Shown here piece by piece: positions 1 through 7,784 of a DNA stretch of 64,000 bases (within the stretch, counting starts at the first letter, position 1; every line of letters begins with the position of its first letter). The notes beneath the pieces are model-generated. The model ran no database searches and was not told the origin of the DNA. It saw only the letters and a list, made by a program, of their open reading frames with translations. The position numbers were made by a program, and so were the translations under genes. The stretch spans positions 124,001 to 188,000 of the forward strand of contig CANLZI010000002.1 of the NCBI GenBank assembly GCA_947495555.1, given 5' to 3'. Source of the DNA: an uncultured Erythrobacter sp. Lineage in GTDB: Bacteria > Pseudomonadota > Alphaproteobacteria > Sphingomonadales > Sphingomonadaceae.

Positions 1-99
1 CGGTTCGATAGCATCAACGGGTTCGGACGCTTCGTAATGCGCGCAGCTGGACAATACGCAAAGGGCGAGAATGGCTGGGCCAAGGTTTCCTTTTTTCAT
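1..99 (-). CDS. Putative lipoprotein, 5' end only (runs off the window)
   Basis: Reading leftward from an ATG at 99, 33 codons stay open to the window edge. The N-terminus is MKKGNLGPAILALCVLSSCA: two lysines, a short hydrophobic core and a Cys at residue 19 in the context VLSSC, which fits a type II (lipoprotein) signal peptide, although Ser rather than Gly/Ala precedes the Cys. After the Cys the residues become acidic and polar. AGG lies about 8 bases before the ATG. Nothing more can be said about function because the rest is outside the window. Confidence 0.55.
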   Translation of the reverse strand, partial: MKKGNLGPAILALCVLSSCAHYEASEPVDAIEP

Positions 100-171
100 G
101 CTGGAAACCTGATCATGGCGTCCCATTGCGCAAGGCGTTTGTGACGAAATGTCAGAAGGGTGACACGGGCG

Positions 172-993
172 TCATCCAATCGACGCTTTCAAAGTTGCGA
201 GTTTGCTTCGGCTGACAGGAATTTCCGCGCCATTTTGCAATTCCGCACGAAATACTCCGCTAGAACCTTTGATACCGCGGATGAGCGAATTGCGCACGAT
301 TGCTCCGCGGTGGGAATGGGTAAATCGATCGGATGGTAATCTTCGTGCCAAGGCAGAAAGTGGCATGCGCACCAGATAATCATCATATTGGGTAAACAGG
401 CGAACGTAATTGCCCTCTGATAAGGCATAATGAATCTCGTCCGGACCAAGAAACACAATCGAGCCTTTGTGGCGCACCTCAAGTTTCCAGCCCGAATGGG
501 GGTCAATACGCGGTGCAATAGTGTTCAGCACAACCAGCGTGCATACATAAGTAGCCATCCATACGGGCAAGCACGTTATCAGAATCTCCGACCAGTAAAC
601 TGGCAAGGATTGCGCCATGTCATGGCTTGCGCGGACCCACGTAACCAGCCCAGAAATGATCGTTAGGTGCAGCGCAGCCAAGACCAGCCCAGCCAGCGCT
701 GTCAGCGGCACCGCAATTCTGGGACTGTGTGATCGCAACAAGCGCTGACCCAGCAGAACGATGGGTGCAAACAGGTTGAATATCACAACGAAGGCCGGCA
801 GCGCGATGATGGCCTGGCTCAAAGAGACATTCGCTAGGGCGATTGTCTGCGCGTAGTTTGTGACGGCAAACAAAGTACCGGGCACGCTTGCTATTGCGAT
901 TTGTGTATTTCGATCGGACAGCGGCCAGCCATTACGCTGGGCGAACGATCCATGATCGGCGGCTTGCAGCTTCTTGCTTTCAAGAAATGTCAT
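172..993 (-). CDS. LytTR-domain transcriptional regulator with N-terminal membrane segments
   Basis: This 273-residue protein has about four hydrophobic segments (roughly 32-52, 56-81, 93-117 and 131-159) followed by a LytTR DNA-binding domain at about 176-270. The domain is recognised by EIHYALSEGNYVRLF, then FTHSHRGAIVRNSLI and a C-terminal PVSRSKLATLK. LytTR domains bind DNA through beta strands and usually sit in response regulators. Here the receiver is replaced by a membrane module, so the protein may sense an envelope signal directly; that last step is inference. GGAG lies 6 bases before the ATG. No partner kinase is adjacent and the target genes are unknown. Confidence 0.85.
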   Translation of the reverse strand: MTFLESKKLQAADHGSFAQRNGWPLSDRNTQIAIASVPGTLFAVTNYAQTIALANVSLSQAIIALPAFVVIFNLFAPIVLLGQRLLRSHSPRIAVPLTALAGLVLAALHLTIISGLVTWVRASHDMAQSLPVYWSEILITCLPVWMATYVCTLVVLNTIAPRIDPHSGWKLEVRHKGSIVFLGPDEIHYALSEGNYVRLFTQYDDYLVRMPLSALARRLPSDRFTHSHRGAIVRNSLIRGIKGSSGVFRAELQNGAEIPVSRSKLATLKASIG

Positions 994-1049
994 CTATCGC
1001 TCCGACAAATATCGACCGCCTCTCGTTTAACCCAAGCCGCTCAGACTCG

Positions 1050-1859
1050 CTAGCCTTTGCCTCCATCGCGCAAGGCCACAATCTCGGCCCGCAAGGCGCG
1101 CAATTCGGTCAGGATTTCTTCGCGCTCGTCATGTGCTTCTTCGTCATTAGCTTCGGCCATAGCGTTGACGATCACACCAATGAACAGGTTGAGCACAATG
1201 AAGCTGGTGACCAAAATGAACGGCACGAAGAAGGCCCATGCCCATGGGAAAACCTCCATCACCGGGCGCACTATGCCCATGGACCAGCTTTCCAAAGTCA
1301 TGATCTGGAACAGCGAGTAAAGCGAGGAGCCCAGCGATCCGAACCATTCAGGAAAGGCTGCGCCGAACAGCTTGGTGGCCATCACCGCGCTGATGTAAAA
1401 CAACAGCAACAGCATCACGATCACGGTGCCAATGCTGGGAATCGCGCTGAACAGACCGGTGATGACCTTGCGCATGCTGGGGACGACCGAGACCAGCCGA
1501 AGCGCCCGCAAGATGCGCAGCGCGCGCAGGACAGAGAATTGTTCTGCTGCTGGAACCAGGGCTGCGCTGACAATCGCCAAATCGAACACGTTCCAGCCAT
1601 TTTTGAAAAAGCTGAGCCGATAAGCGAACAGCTTGATCAAGAGCTCGACCACAAAGATCGCGATGGCGATCCGATCGAGCAATGAGACAATCGTACCGAC
1701 ACGGTCCATCACGGCGGGCGACGTTTCCAGCCCTAGCCCGATCGCATTGATGACAATGATCGCGGTGATGAAGCGTTCGAAAAATTTTGATTCCACGACC
1801 ACTCGTGCGCGTTCGCGCAAAGTAAAAGGAGCAGCGTTATGAGTTGTAGCTTGGTTCAT
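1050..1859 (-). CDS. Voltage-gated sodium channel, NaChBac family
   Basis: A single-domain six-transmembrane ion channel of 269 residues from the chosen start. The S4 voltage sensor shows arginine every third residue (LRALRILRALRL, about residues 111-122). The pore selectivity filter is TLESW at about 188-192, the signature of bacterial homotetrameric sodium channels. S6 (VLNLFIGVIVNAM) is followed by an acidic segment and a leucine-rich C-terminal helix, EEILTELRALRAEIVALR, expected to form the tetramerisation coiled coil. An ATG at 1859 is chosen because AGGG lies 5 bases upstream; in-frame ATGs at 1871 and 1913 have poorer sites. Such channels are associated with motility, pH or osmotic responses in marine and alkaliphilic bacteria. 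Confidence 0.93.
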   Translation of the reverse strand: MNQATTHNAAPFTLRERARVVVESKFFERFITAIIVINAIGLGLETSPAVMDRVGTIVSLLDRIAIAIFVVELLIKLFAYRLSFFKNGWNVFDLAIVSAALVPAAEQFSVLRALRILRALRLVSVVPSMRKVITGLFSAIPSIGTVIVMLLLLFYISAVMATKLFGAAFPEWFGSLGSSLYSLFQIMTLESWSMGIVRPVMEVFPWAWAFFVPFILVTSFIVLNLFIGVIVNAMAEANDEEAHDEREEILTELRALRAEIVALRDGGKG

Positions 1860-2019
1860 TGCGCCCTGCATATAGGCGCTGTCCCCAAGGAAAACAGGGG
1901 CATTCCAAGACATCTGTCGATGCGCAGGGATCCACGATAGCGGATTAGTCAGGCGCTAATGCCAGGCAAAGTCGCTACGCGAGGGCTGCGGCACAATTTT
2001 TCCGGCACAGGAGGCATCA

Positions 2020-2808
2020 ATGGACCTAGGCATCTCTGGCAGAAAAGCTTTGGTGAACGGCGGCAGCGCAGGCATGGGCCGAGGCGCGGCTTTGGCATTG
2101 GCGCAAGAAGGCGCGCAAGTGTTTATCTCGGCGCGCGGAGCTGAACGGCTGGAGGCGACCTGTGCAGCAATCGCGGCCGAAACTGGCGCACAGGTTCATC
2201 CGATTGCTGCCGATCACAGCAGTGAAGAAGGACGAGCAGCGATCTTGGGCGCCTGCCCCGACCCTGACATTTTGGTCGCGACTTGTGCTCCCCCACCCTT
2301 CACCGACGATTTTCGCGATGTCTCAAGAGAGCAAATGGAAGAGTCATTGCGGATCGCGCTGCTCAGCCCGATTGACTACATCAAGGCAGTGATCGACCCG
2401 ATGATCGCACGCGGCTGGGGCCGGATTGTGAATATCAGCACTGGCGTTGCCAAATACCCGGCATCGATGCGGGTTTTGTCGGGGCCGCCGCGCGCGGCCT
2501 TGGCGAATTACTGCCATGCCATCGCCAAAGACGTGGCCAAGCACAATGTCACCATCAATTCAGTTCTGCCCGGCATGCACCACACCCCCGGCATCGAAGA
2601 CGTGTTCGGCCCGCGCGCGGAGGCCAACAATCGCAGTTATGACGAAGAGATCGCGGCTTTTGTAGACGCGGTGCGCATACCAGCTGGTCGATTTGGCGAT
2701 GCCGACGATCTGGGCGCTATTGTGGCCATGATGTGCAGCGACAGGGCCAGCTACATGACCGGTCAATCATTGGTAGTGGATGGCGGCGTGGGCACGTCTA
2801 CTTTTTAG
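2020..2808 (+). CDS. SDR-family protein with a non-canonical active site
   Basis: A 262-residue short-chain dehydrogenase/reductase fold protein. The N-terminal nucleotide-binding loop is GGSAGMG (14-20), the catalytic-serine strand is NIST (Ser140), and the C-terminal region contains INSVLPGMHHTPG and GQSLVVDGGVG as in classical SDRs. The catalytic YxxxK is missing: the aligned positions read SGPPR (Ser154, Arg158) immediately before AALANY, where YSASKAAL is usual. Either the enzyme uses other residues or it is a binding protein. AGGAGG sits 5 bases before the ATG. The substrate is unknown, and the gene stands alone with a convergent ferredoxin gene downstream. Confidence 0.88.
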   Translation: MDLGISGRKALVNGGSAGMGRGAALALAQEGAQVFISARGAERLEATCAAIAAETGAQVHPIAADHSSEEGRAAILGACPDPDILVATCAPPPFTDDFRDVSREQMEESLRIALLSPIDYIKAVIDPMIARGWGRIVNISTGVAKYPASMRVLSGPPRAALANYCHAIAKDVAKHNVTINSVLPGMHHTPGIEDVFGPRAEANNRSYDEEIAAFVDAVRIPAGRFGDADDLGAIVAMMCSDRASYMTGQSLVVDGGVGTSTF

Positions 2809-2850
2809 GCACAGGTCTCGCGCCCAATCATACACGACTTTTGCGGCTGG

Positions 2851-3183
2851 CTACATCCGCCGCGCATCATGGCTGTCTGCGGGAACAGTGACAGATAGTC
2901 CATCCAGCTCCTCGGTCAGATCAATCTGGCAGGACAGACGACTGGTTCGGCGAACATCGGCGGCAAAGTCCAGCATGTCTTCCTCTTCCTCGCTGGCGTC
3001 TGGCAATTTGTCGAACCATTGCGGATCAACCACCACGTGGCAGGTGGAGCACGCCATCTGGCCTTCGCAGGTGCCTTCCAGCGGCAGTCCATGCGCTTGC
3101 GCCAAGCGCAGCAAATTATCGCCGGCTTCGGCCTCAGCCTCGACAATTGTCCCTTTCGGGTCGGTGAAACGCACAGCAACCAT
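2851..3183 (-). CDS. 2Fe-2S ferredoxin, adrenodoxin type
   Basis: A 110-residue soluble electron carrier. Its [2Fe-2S] ligands are the CX5CX2C in CEGQMACSTC plus a distal Cys in SRLSCQ. The acidic stretch between them (DASEEEEDMLDF) matches the partner-binding helix of the adrenodoxin and ISC ferredoxin group. The ATG at 3183 shares one base with the stop of the upstream cysteine desulfurase (TGATG), so the genes are translationally coupled. Being last in a cysteine desulfurase operon, it probably supplies electrons for Fe-S cluster assembly; this is inferred from context and from the role of Fdx in the ISC system. Confidence 0.92.
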   Translation of the reverse strand: MVAVRFTDPKGTIVEAEAEAGDNLLRLAQAHGLPLEGTCEGQMACSTCHVVVDPQWFDKLPDASEEEEDMLDFAADVRRTSRLSCQIDLTEELDGLSVTVPADSHDARRM

Positions 3184-4259
3184 CAAACCTCCTGCGCTGA
3201 CACAGCAGCGTTGATCTTGGCTGCGGCGTCCTCAATCTGGTCGAGCGTTGTGTAGCGCCCAAATCCCAACCGGATCGAATTCTTGGCCGCTTTGTTATCC
3301 AGACCAATCGCGCGCAGCACATGGCTGGTCCGGCCCGATCCGCTGGCGCAGGCCGACCCCGCGCTGAACATGACATCGCGCACGTCCGACATTAAACGCC
3401 CAACATCCAAACCCTGCTTGCGAATATTGAGATTGCCATGCCAGCGCGCATCGGCGCTGCCGTTGAGTTCCCAATCATCAAACATGTCGCGCGCACGATT
3501 CCACAAGGCTTCGATATGGTCGGCGTCCTCGCCCATGCGTTCCTGAGCCAGCTTGGCCGCTGCACCCATACCAGCGATCAACGCGGGCGACAGTGTCCCC
3601 GAACGCTGGCCAAATTCTTGCCCGCCGCCGGTTTGCACTTCGTTCAGTTGCACACCATCGCGCACCCACAAAGCGCCTACGCCCTTGGGGCCATGGAACT
3701 TATGCGCCGATATCGCGATCATATCCGCGCTGGTGACTTCGATCTTGCCATAGGCTTGCACCGCATCGACCACGAACAAGGCATTGTTTTCCTTCGCCTT
3801 GCGATGCCAATCAATGGTTGGTTGGATAGTCCCGATCTCGTTGTTCACCTGCATCACTGCGATCAGCCGCGTATCAGCGGGCACATCCTGAGCCGTGTTG
3901 CATTGGCCTTCGCTCGAGACATTCAGGACATGCGCCTTGCCCGCGTCCTGCGCAGTGTCGAGAACGGCAGAGTGCTCAATTGCAGAGACCGAAACATGTC
4001 CGCCAGAGCCACTGCCACGAATGGCGAGGTTCAGCGCCTCCGTCGCGCCGCTGGTGAAGATCACCTTGCCACCTGCGGGAAACAGAGCAGCCACCCGATC
4101 GCGGGCAAGCTCTATCGCAGCGGCGGCTTGGCGACCCATCCGGTGCGACGAGTGCGGGTTGCCAAATCCGGTGCCATCGGGCCCATCCAGCCACCGCAGC
4201 ATGGCATCGCGGGCTTCTGGAGCGAGGGGCGTGGTCGCCTGATAATCGAGATAGATCAT
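3183..4259 (-). CDS. Cysteine desulfurase family protein (IscS/NifS-like), second of a tandem pair
   Basis: A PLP-dependent class V aminotransferase fold of about 358 residues. Features are the N-terminal YLDYQATTPL, IFTSGATEALNLAI in the PLP phosphate-binding region, the PLP-lysine motif ISAHKFHGPKGVG, and the catalytic Cys loop FSAGSACASGSG. Cysteine desulfurases convert cysteine to alanine and pass a persulfide to scaffold or carrier proteins. The ATG at 4259 overlaps the stop of the preceding desulfurase as ATGA, which decides this start over a TTG-type start further upstream. It is more IscS-like than its neighbour because of the longer serine-rich Cys loop. The pair and the ferredoxin form one transcript. 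Confidence 0.93.
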   Translation of the reverse strand: MIYLDYQATTPLAPEARDAMLRWLDGPDGTGFGNPHSSHRMGRQAAAAIELARDRVAALFPAGGKVIFTSGATEALNLAIRGSGSGGHVSVSAIEHSAVLDTAQDAGKAHVLNVSSEGQCNTAQDVPADTRLIAVMQVNNEIGTIQPTIDWHRKAKENNALFVVDAVQAYGKIEVTSADMIAISAHKFHGPKGVGALWVRDGVQLNEVQTGGGQEFGQRSGTLSPALIAGMGAAAKLAQERMGEDADHIEALWNRARDMFDDWELNGSADARWHGNLNIRKQGLDVGRLMSDVRDVMFSAGSACASGSGRTSHVLRAIGLDNKAAKNSIRLGFGRYTTLDQIEDAAAKINAAVSAQEV

Positions 4260-5260
4260 GTCAAAGAAGCCCATGCCGAGGCAAATTGTTCCAATTCATC
4301 CGCCGTCGTGCTCCAGCCGATGCTCACCCTGATCGTGCGCGCGGCCACATCATCTGCCACGCCGAAAGCATCCAGAACCCGGCTTTTCTTGAGCGTCCCG
4401 GAAGAACAAGCACTACCCGCCGACACCGCAAAGCCCATGGCATCGAGGCGGATCAGCAATGCCTGTGCGCTGATGCTGGGATGGGCGAGAGCGACGATAT
4501 AATCCGCCTGATCTCCAAAGGTCAGAACGCTCGATCCCAGCCGCTCAGCAAAGGCGCTGCGCTGTTCAGCCGTGGTCGCCCACTCGCCAGCTTCCAGTGC
4601 CGCGGCCATGCCCAATGCAGCAGGCATATTCTCGGTTCCTTGTCGATATCCCCGCTCGTGGCCGCCCATCGGTTCGAGCAAATTGTAATCGCGCACCAAC
4701 AAGGCACCGATGCCGATTGGTCCGCCAAATTTATGCGCCGAGACAACCACCATGTCGGCATTGGGAAGGTCCAGTTTGCCAGCGCTCTGGGCGCAATCGG
4801 ACAAAGTAACCGCACCAGTGGGTGCCACCGTTTCGACCATCTTGCTCACCGGATTGATCACTCCGGTTTCCGAATTGACATGCTGCACTGCCAAAATGCT
4901 CTCGCCATCCAGCACGGTCTCATCGCCGAAGCTTTCCGCATCGGGTGCTGCGCGGAATACCGCGTCATGCTCCACGGCGCTAACAATCCGGCGTTGTGCC
5001 TTTGTGCGGTTGAGTGCAATCCACAGTGCCTCGCTTGCGCCTGACGTAAAGATCAACTCGTAGCCATTGTCTTCTTGGCCCAAGCCCAGCGCCGCCTTTA
5101 TCCGATCGCGCGCATCCTCCAGCGCGGACTTCGCCTTGCGCCCCTCGGCATGCGGAGAGGACGGGTTGGCCCATAGCGCGAACCCTTCCTCCATCGCCGC
5201 TTTGGCTTCAGGGCGCAGCGGGCTGGTGGCCGCATGATCAAGATAGATACGAGGTTTCAC
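4256..5260 (-). CDS. Cysteine desulfurase-like aminotransferase class V, first of a tandem pair
   Basis: A 334-residue paralogue of the downstream gene, with YLDHAATSPL at the N-terminus, IFTSGASEALW, the PLP-lysine motif VSAHKFGGPIGIG and the catalytic Cys segment SAGSACSSGTLKKS. It is somewhat shorter than typical IscS (about 400 residues) and lacks the conserved C-terminal IscU-docking extension, so it resembles the compact NifS/IscS-like group. Translation starts at a GTG (5260) preceded by AAGGG. It is the first gene of the desulfurase-desulfurase-ferredoxin operon and lies 12 bases from a Fur-like palindrome, which suggests iron-responsive control. Whether both desulfurases are active, or one is a partner subunit, cannot be told from sequence. 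Confidence 0.9.
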   Translation of the reverse strand: MKPRIYLDHAATSPLRPEAKAAMEEGFALWANPSSPHAEGRKAKSALEDARDRIKAALGLGQEDNGYELIFTSGASEALWIALNRTKAQRRIVSAVEHDAVFRAAPDAESFGDETVLDGESILAVQHVNSETGVINPVSKMVETVAPTGAVTLSDCAQSAGKLDLPNADMVVVSAHKFGGPIGIGALLVRDYNLLEPMGGHERGYRQGTENMPAALGMAAALEAGEWATTAEQRSAFAERLGSSVLTFGDQADYIVALAHPSISAQALLIRLDAMGFAVSAGSACSSGTLKKSRVLDAFGVADDVAARTIRVSIGWSTTADELEQFASAWASLT

Positions 5261-5272
5261 AAAAACCCTTAT

Positions 5273-5288
5273 TGCGAATGATTCTTAA
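5273..5288 (-). promoter_or_regulatory. Putative Fur-like operator upstream of the desulfurase operon
   Basis: The bases TGCGAATGATTCTTAA include the interrupted palindrome GAAT-G-ATTC and resemble the AATGATTCTCA core seen in many Fur boxes. The site is 12 bases upstream of the desulfurase GTG, between divergent genes, where it could control either. The match is by eye only. IscR or another iron regulator is an alternative. Confidence 0.4.
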
Positions 5289-5379
5289 AAAATTGCAGAA
5301 ACTTACACATGCCACTATAGAGCACTGGAAAGTCGGTGCCAGCCGGTACTTGTCTTAACTCATTGCATAAGGTTTCTCG

Positions 5380-6036
5380 ATGCCATCAGTCATCTTTCCC
5401 GGCCCAGAAGGCCGTCTTGAAGGTCGTTTTTCACCGCCACCGCGCCCGCGCGCACCCGTGGCCATGATCCTGCATCCCCATCCAGAGGGCGGCGGCACCA
5501 TGAACGAGCGGATCACCCAGCATCTGTACAAGACATTTGTTGATCGCGGTTTTGCAGTGTTGCGCTTCAACTTTCGCGGCGTTGGCCGCAGCCAGGGTAG
5601 CTTTGACAATGGCATTGGCGAATTGTCCGATGCAGCCGCAGCGCTCGATTGGGTTCAATCAATCCATCAAGAAGCGCAAACGACATGGGTTGCCGGCGTC
5701 AGCTTTGGCGCTTTGATTGGCATGCAATTGCTGATGCGTCGTCCAGAAGTTCGCGGCTTTATCTCGATTGCACCACCGGCCAATATGTATGATTTCTCGT
5801 TCCTGGCACCTTGCCCGGCATCGGGTATCTTCATTCAGGGTGCCGCCGACACAGTTGTGCAGCCAACCGCTGTGCAAAAGCTGGTCGATAAATTGCGCAC
5901 GCAGAAGCACATCACCATCCATCACGAAGAAATCCCGCGCGCGAACCACTTCTTCGAAAACGAGCTGGGTGATTTGATGGGCTCGGTTGACAATTATCTC
6001 GACTTCCGCCTCTCACCGGATTGCCCGATCAAGTAA
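5380..6036 (+). CDS. Alpha/beta hydrolase (COG2945-like)
   Basis: A compact 218-residue alpha/beta hydrolase. The nucleophile elbow is GVSFGA, the probable acid is Asp in GAADTVVQP, and the catalytic His is in RANHFFENE. LHPHPEGGGTMNERIT near residue 31 supplies the HPHPxxGG signature and oxyanion region of this small-hydrolase group. There is no signal peptide, so it is cytoplasmic. The substrate is unknown. It is divergently arranged with the cysteine desulfurase operon across about 120 bases holding a Fur-like site, so joint iron control is possible but unproven. Confidence 0.87.
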   Translation: MPSVIFPGPEGRLEGRFSPPPRPRAPVAMILHPHPEGGGTMNERITQHLYKTFVDRGFAVLRFNFRGVGRSQGSFDNGIGELSDAAAALDWVQSIHQEAQTTWVAGVSFGALIGMQLLMRRPEVRGFISIAPPANMYDFSFLAPCPASGIFIQGAADTVVQPTAVQKLVDKLRTQKHITIHHEEIPRANHFFENELGDLMGSVDNYLDFRLSPDCPIK

Positions 6037-6155
6037 GATCGACGCGGCGAACGCCACCCTAAAAGGCCTGACAGTATCCGTTTGGTAGAGCCGTTGGGCT
6101 CTGCCCGATGACATGCATCTGCGCCCTACAACCCGCCCGACACTCTGCCCAAAAC

Positions 6156-6184
6156 TTGATCACAAACATGTTATGTTGTAACAT
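6156..6184 (+). promoter_or_regulatory. Promoter with a Zur-like palindrome upstream of the TonB-like gene
   Basis: TTGATC at 6156-6161 and TAACAT at 6179-6184 are spaced 17 bases apart like a sigma-70 promoter. The -10 lies inside the palindrome ATGTTA-tgttg-TAACAT (6168-6184), whose arms match perfectly. The half-site TGTTAT/ATAACA is typical of proteobacterial Zur boxes. A repressor bound here would block the promoter of the TonB-like gene about 60 bases downstream. Confidence 0.45.
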
Positions 6185-6244
6185 TACTGTTCTGGAGTCG
6201 CTGGCACTCAAGATCGGCGCTCCTGAAAGAGAGGAGCGAACAAC

Positions 6245-6910
6245 ATGTCATATTTGACGAAATCGCATGCCAACCGCCCAGCCGCCATCATCGGTGTTGT
6301 AGGAATTCACGCCGGACTTGGCGCTCTGGTGGTGCTTGGTCTGACCATCACTGGCACCATGCCAGACGTATATTCAGGCCCCCTGCCGACGACCGAATAT
6401 AAGGATCCACCCCCACCCCCGCCGCCCGAACCGGCCAAACAGCCTGAGGCCAAACCCAATAGCGTGGTATTCACTCCGCCGGTGCCCGACATCTTGCCGC
6501 CCAAGCCCAACTTCATTGATACCACACCCATCCTGCCCCCGATGAGCGATGAAATTCGGCTGGTGATCGATCCTCCATCCACTGACAGCGGTATTGGTAC
6601 TGGCAACAACTTCCAACCGACTCAGGTTTCGCCCCGCAACGATCCCTCGCGCTGGCTGACCGATAATGACTATCGCACCAGCTGGATACGCAAAGAGATG
6701 TTTGGCACCGCCAGCTTTACCCTGAACGTTGGCGCAAATGGTAGGGTAGAAAATTGCTCGATCACCAAATCCACCGGGCACAGCGCGCTGGATCAGGCAA
6801 CCTGTAAATTGGTGGCAAAGCGGGCCAGATTTGCGCCCGCATCAGACAGCTTGGGTAAGCCGACGACAGGCACTTACTCCAGCTCGATCCGCTGGGTCTT
6901 GCCGGACTAA
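6245..6910 (+). CDS. TonB-family energy-transducing protein
   Basis: A 221-residue protein with one N-terminal transmembrane anchor (about 13-37), a proline-rich periplasmic spacer (DPPPPPPPEPAKQPEAKP at about 53-70, then further PP pairs) and a TonB C-terminal domain at about 130-221 (FTLNVGANGRVENCSITKST, then ALDQATCKLVAKRARFAPA). TonB proteins carry the proton-motive force from ExbB/ExbD to outer-membrane receptors. ExbB/D are not adjacent. A GAGAGGAGCG ribosome site precedes the ATG. The palindrome over its promoter hints at metal-dependent expression, perhaps serving a dedicated receptor; that is inference. Confidence 0.9.
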   Translation: MSYLTKSHANRPAAIIGVVGIHAGLGALVVLGLTITGTMPDVYSGPLPTTEYKDPPPPPPPEPAKQPEAKPNSVVFTPPVPDILPPKPNFIDTTPILPPMSDEIRLVIDPPSTDSGIGTGNNFQPTQVSPRNDPSRWLTDNDYRTSWIRKEMFGTASFTLNVGANGRVENCSITKSTGHSALDQATCKLVAKRARFAPASDSLGKPTTGTYSSSIRWVLPD

Positions 6911-7104
6911 TTTTCGACCTGGTCAATCGGCGCTTCACCGCTGGAATCGGGCACCGTCCAGATCGCCACATTAGCCATGGCGATGATCGCCAAGAACACC
7001 ATGAGCAAGGGTTGTTTGGGCGGTGCCCCCCTGCGCCACATCACAAATGCTCCCACTGTCAGAGCAATTGCAGCCAGCATCACAATCGACAGAACTATGT
7101 TCAT
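6907..7104 (-). CDS. Small two-helix membrane protein of unknown function
   Basis: A 65-residue protein with two predicted membrane helices (about 4-22 and 34-50), joined by a short basic loop WRRGAPPKQP that is expected to be cytoplasmic. The C-terminus is short and acidic. The ribosome site is weak (GAGAAAGA). It converges with and slightly overlaps the end of the TonB-like gene, and is divergent from the DUF3597 gene. I do not recognise a family. Confidence 0.6.
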   Translation of the reverse strand: MNIVLSIVMLAAIALTVGAFVMWRRGAPPKQPLLMVFLAIIAMANVAIWTVPDSSGEAPIDQVEN

Positions 7105-7204
7105 CTTGGGTCTTTCTCATTTGTGTTATAAGGTCTTTATAGAGGGTTAGTTGCAGCGATGAAACATCTGCATCAAACCTGACCAAACCTACAAGGAGGA
7201 CAGG

Positions 7205-7567
7205 ATGGGAATTTTTAGTTCAATCAAAAGCGCAATCTTCGGCTCGGACGAAGATGAAACGGCCAATGCACCAGCAGCAGCCGCAGCGCCAGCCGCTGAC
7301 CAACGCGCTGCTATCAGCCACGATGAGGTTGAGCGCCGCATTGCCAGTATTCCGGGCGCAGACGATCTGAACTGGAAGACATCGATTGTTGATTTGATGA
7401 AGCTGGTCAACATTGATCCCAGCTATGCCAACCGCAAGGAATTGGCCGTGGAAATGGGCAATACCGATTATTCCGGCACGGCAGAAGACAACATCGCATT
7501 GCACAAGGCTGTGATGGACCAAATCGCCCAAGCGGGCGGCATTGTGCCGGACGACCTTAAGAGCTGA
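7205..7567 (+). CDS. DUF3597 domain protein
   Basis: A 120-residue soluble protein. An N-terminal MGIFSSIKSAIFG segment and an Ala-rich linker are followed by the DUF3597 domain (about 40-119), recognised by LNWKTSIVDLMKLVNIDPSYANRKELA in two pieces and a C-terminal HKAVMDQIAQAGGIVPDDLK. The family resembles small LysM-like or stress-associated proteins, but its function is not established. It has an excellent AAGGAGG ribosome site and is followed by a strong intrinsic terminator, which suggests a well-expressed single-gene transcript. Confidence 0.88.
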   Translation: MGIFSSIKSAIFGSDEDETANAPAAAAAPAADQRAAISHDEVERRIASIPGADDLNWKTSIVDLMKLVNIDPSYANRKELAVEMGNTDYSGTAEDNIALHKAVMDQIAQAGGIVPDDLKS

Positions 7568-7640
7568 GGCATAACTCTGGCCAGTTGGACCCGGCCCTGA
7601 TGGGCGGGTTCGGATAGGTCACAGCAATGCAAATATTCGC

Positions 7641-7680
7641 GCCGTCAGGCCCACTCGGGCTTGGCGGCGTGTTTGTTTTG
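7641..7680 (+). terminator. Rho-independent terminator after the DUF3597 gene
   Basis: GCCGTCAGGCCC (7641-7652) pairs over all 12 positions, counting G-U, with GGGCTTGGCGGC (7657-7668) around an ACTC loop. It is followed by the T-rich run GTGTTTGTTTTG. A weaker hairpin (ACCCGGCCC-TGAT-GGGCGGGT) lies just upstream, around 7587-7606. Confidence 0.8.
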
Positions 7681-7784
7681 GGGGACTAAGACCATCTTGA
7701 ATCCAGATACTTGCCAGAATGTTTTGCCTTGTTACGATGCTGCCACCAATAGATTGAAGCTATTGGCCGGTCTTGGGGGCATTT

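Noticed and set aside
888..1685. A 265-codon plus-strand open frame opposite the sodium channel gene
   Set aside because: It is antisense to a well-supported channel gene; its peptide is His/Gln-rich with no domain, as expected for a shadow frame.
3438..4502. A 354-codon plus-strand frame opposite the desulfurases
   Set aside because: It crosses two real minus-strand genes with PLP motifs, so it cannot be a separate gene.
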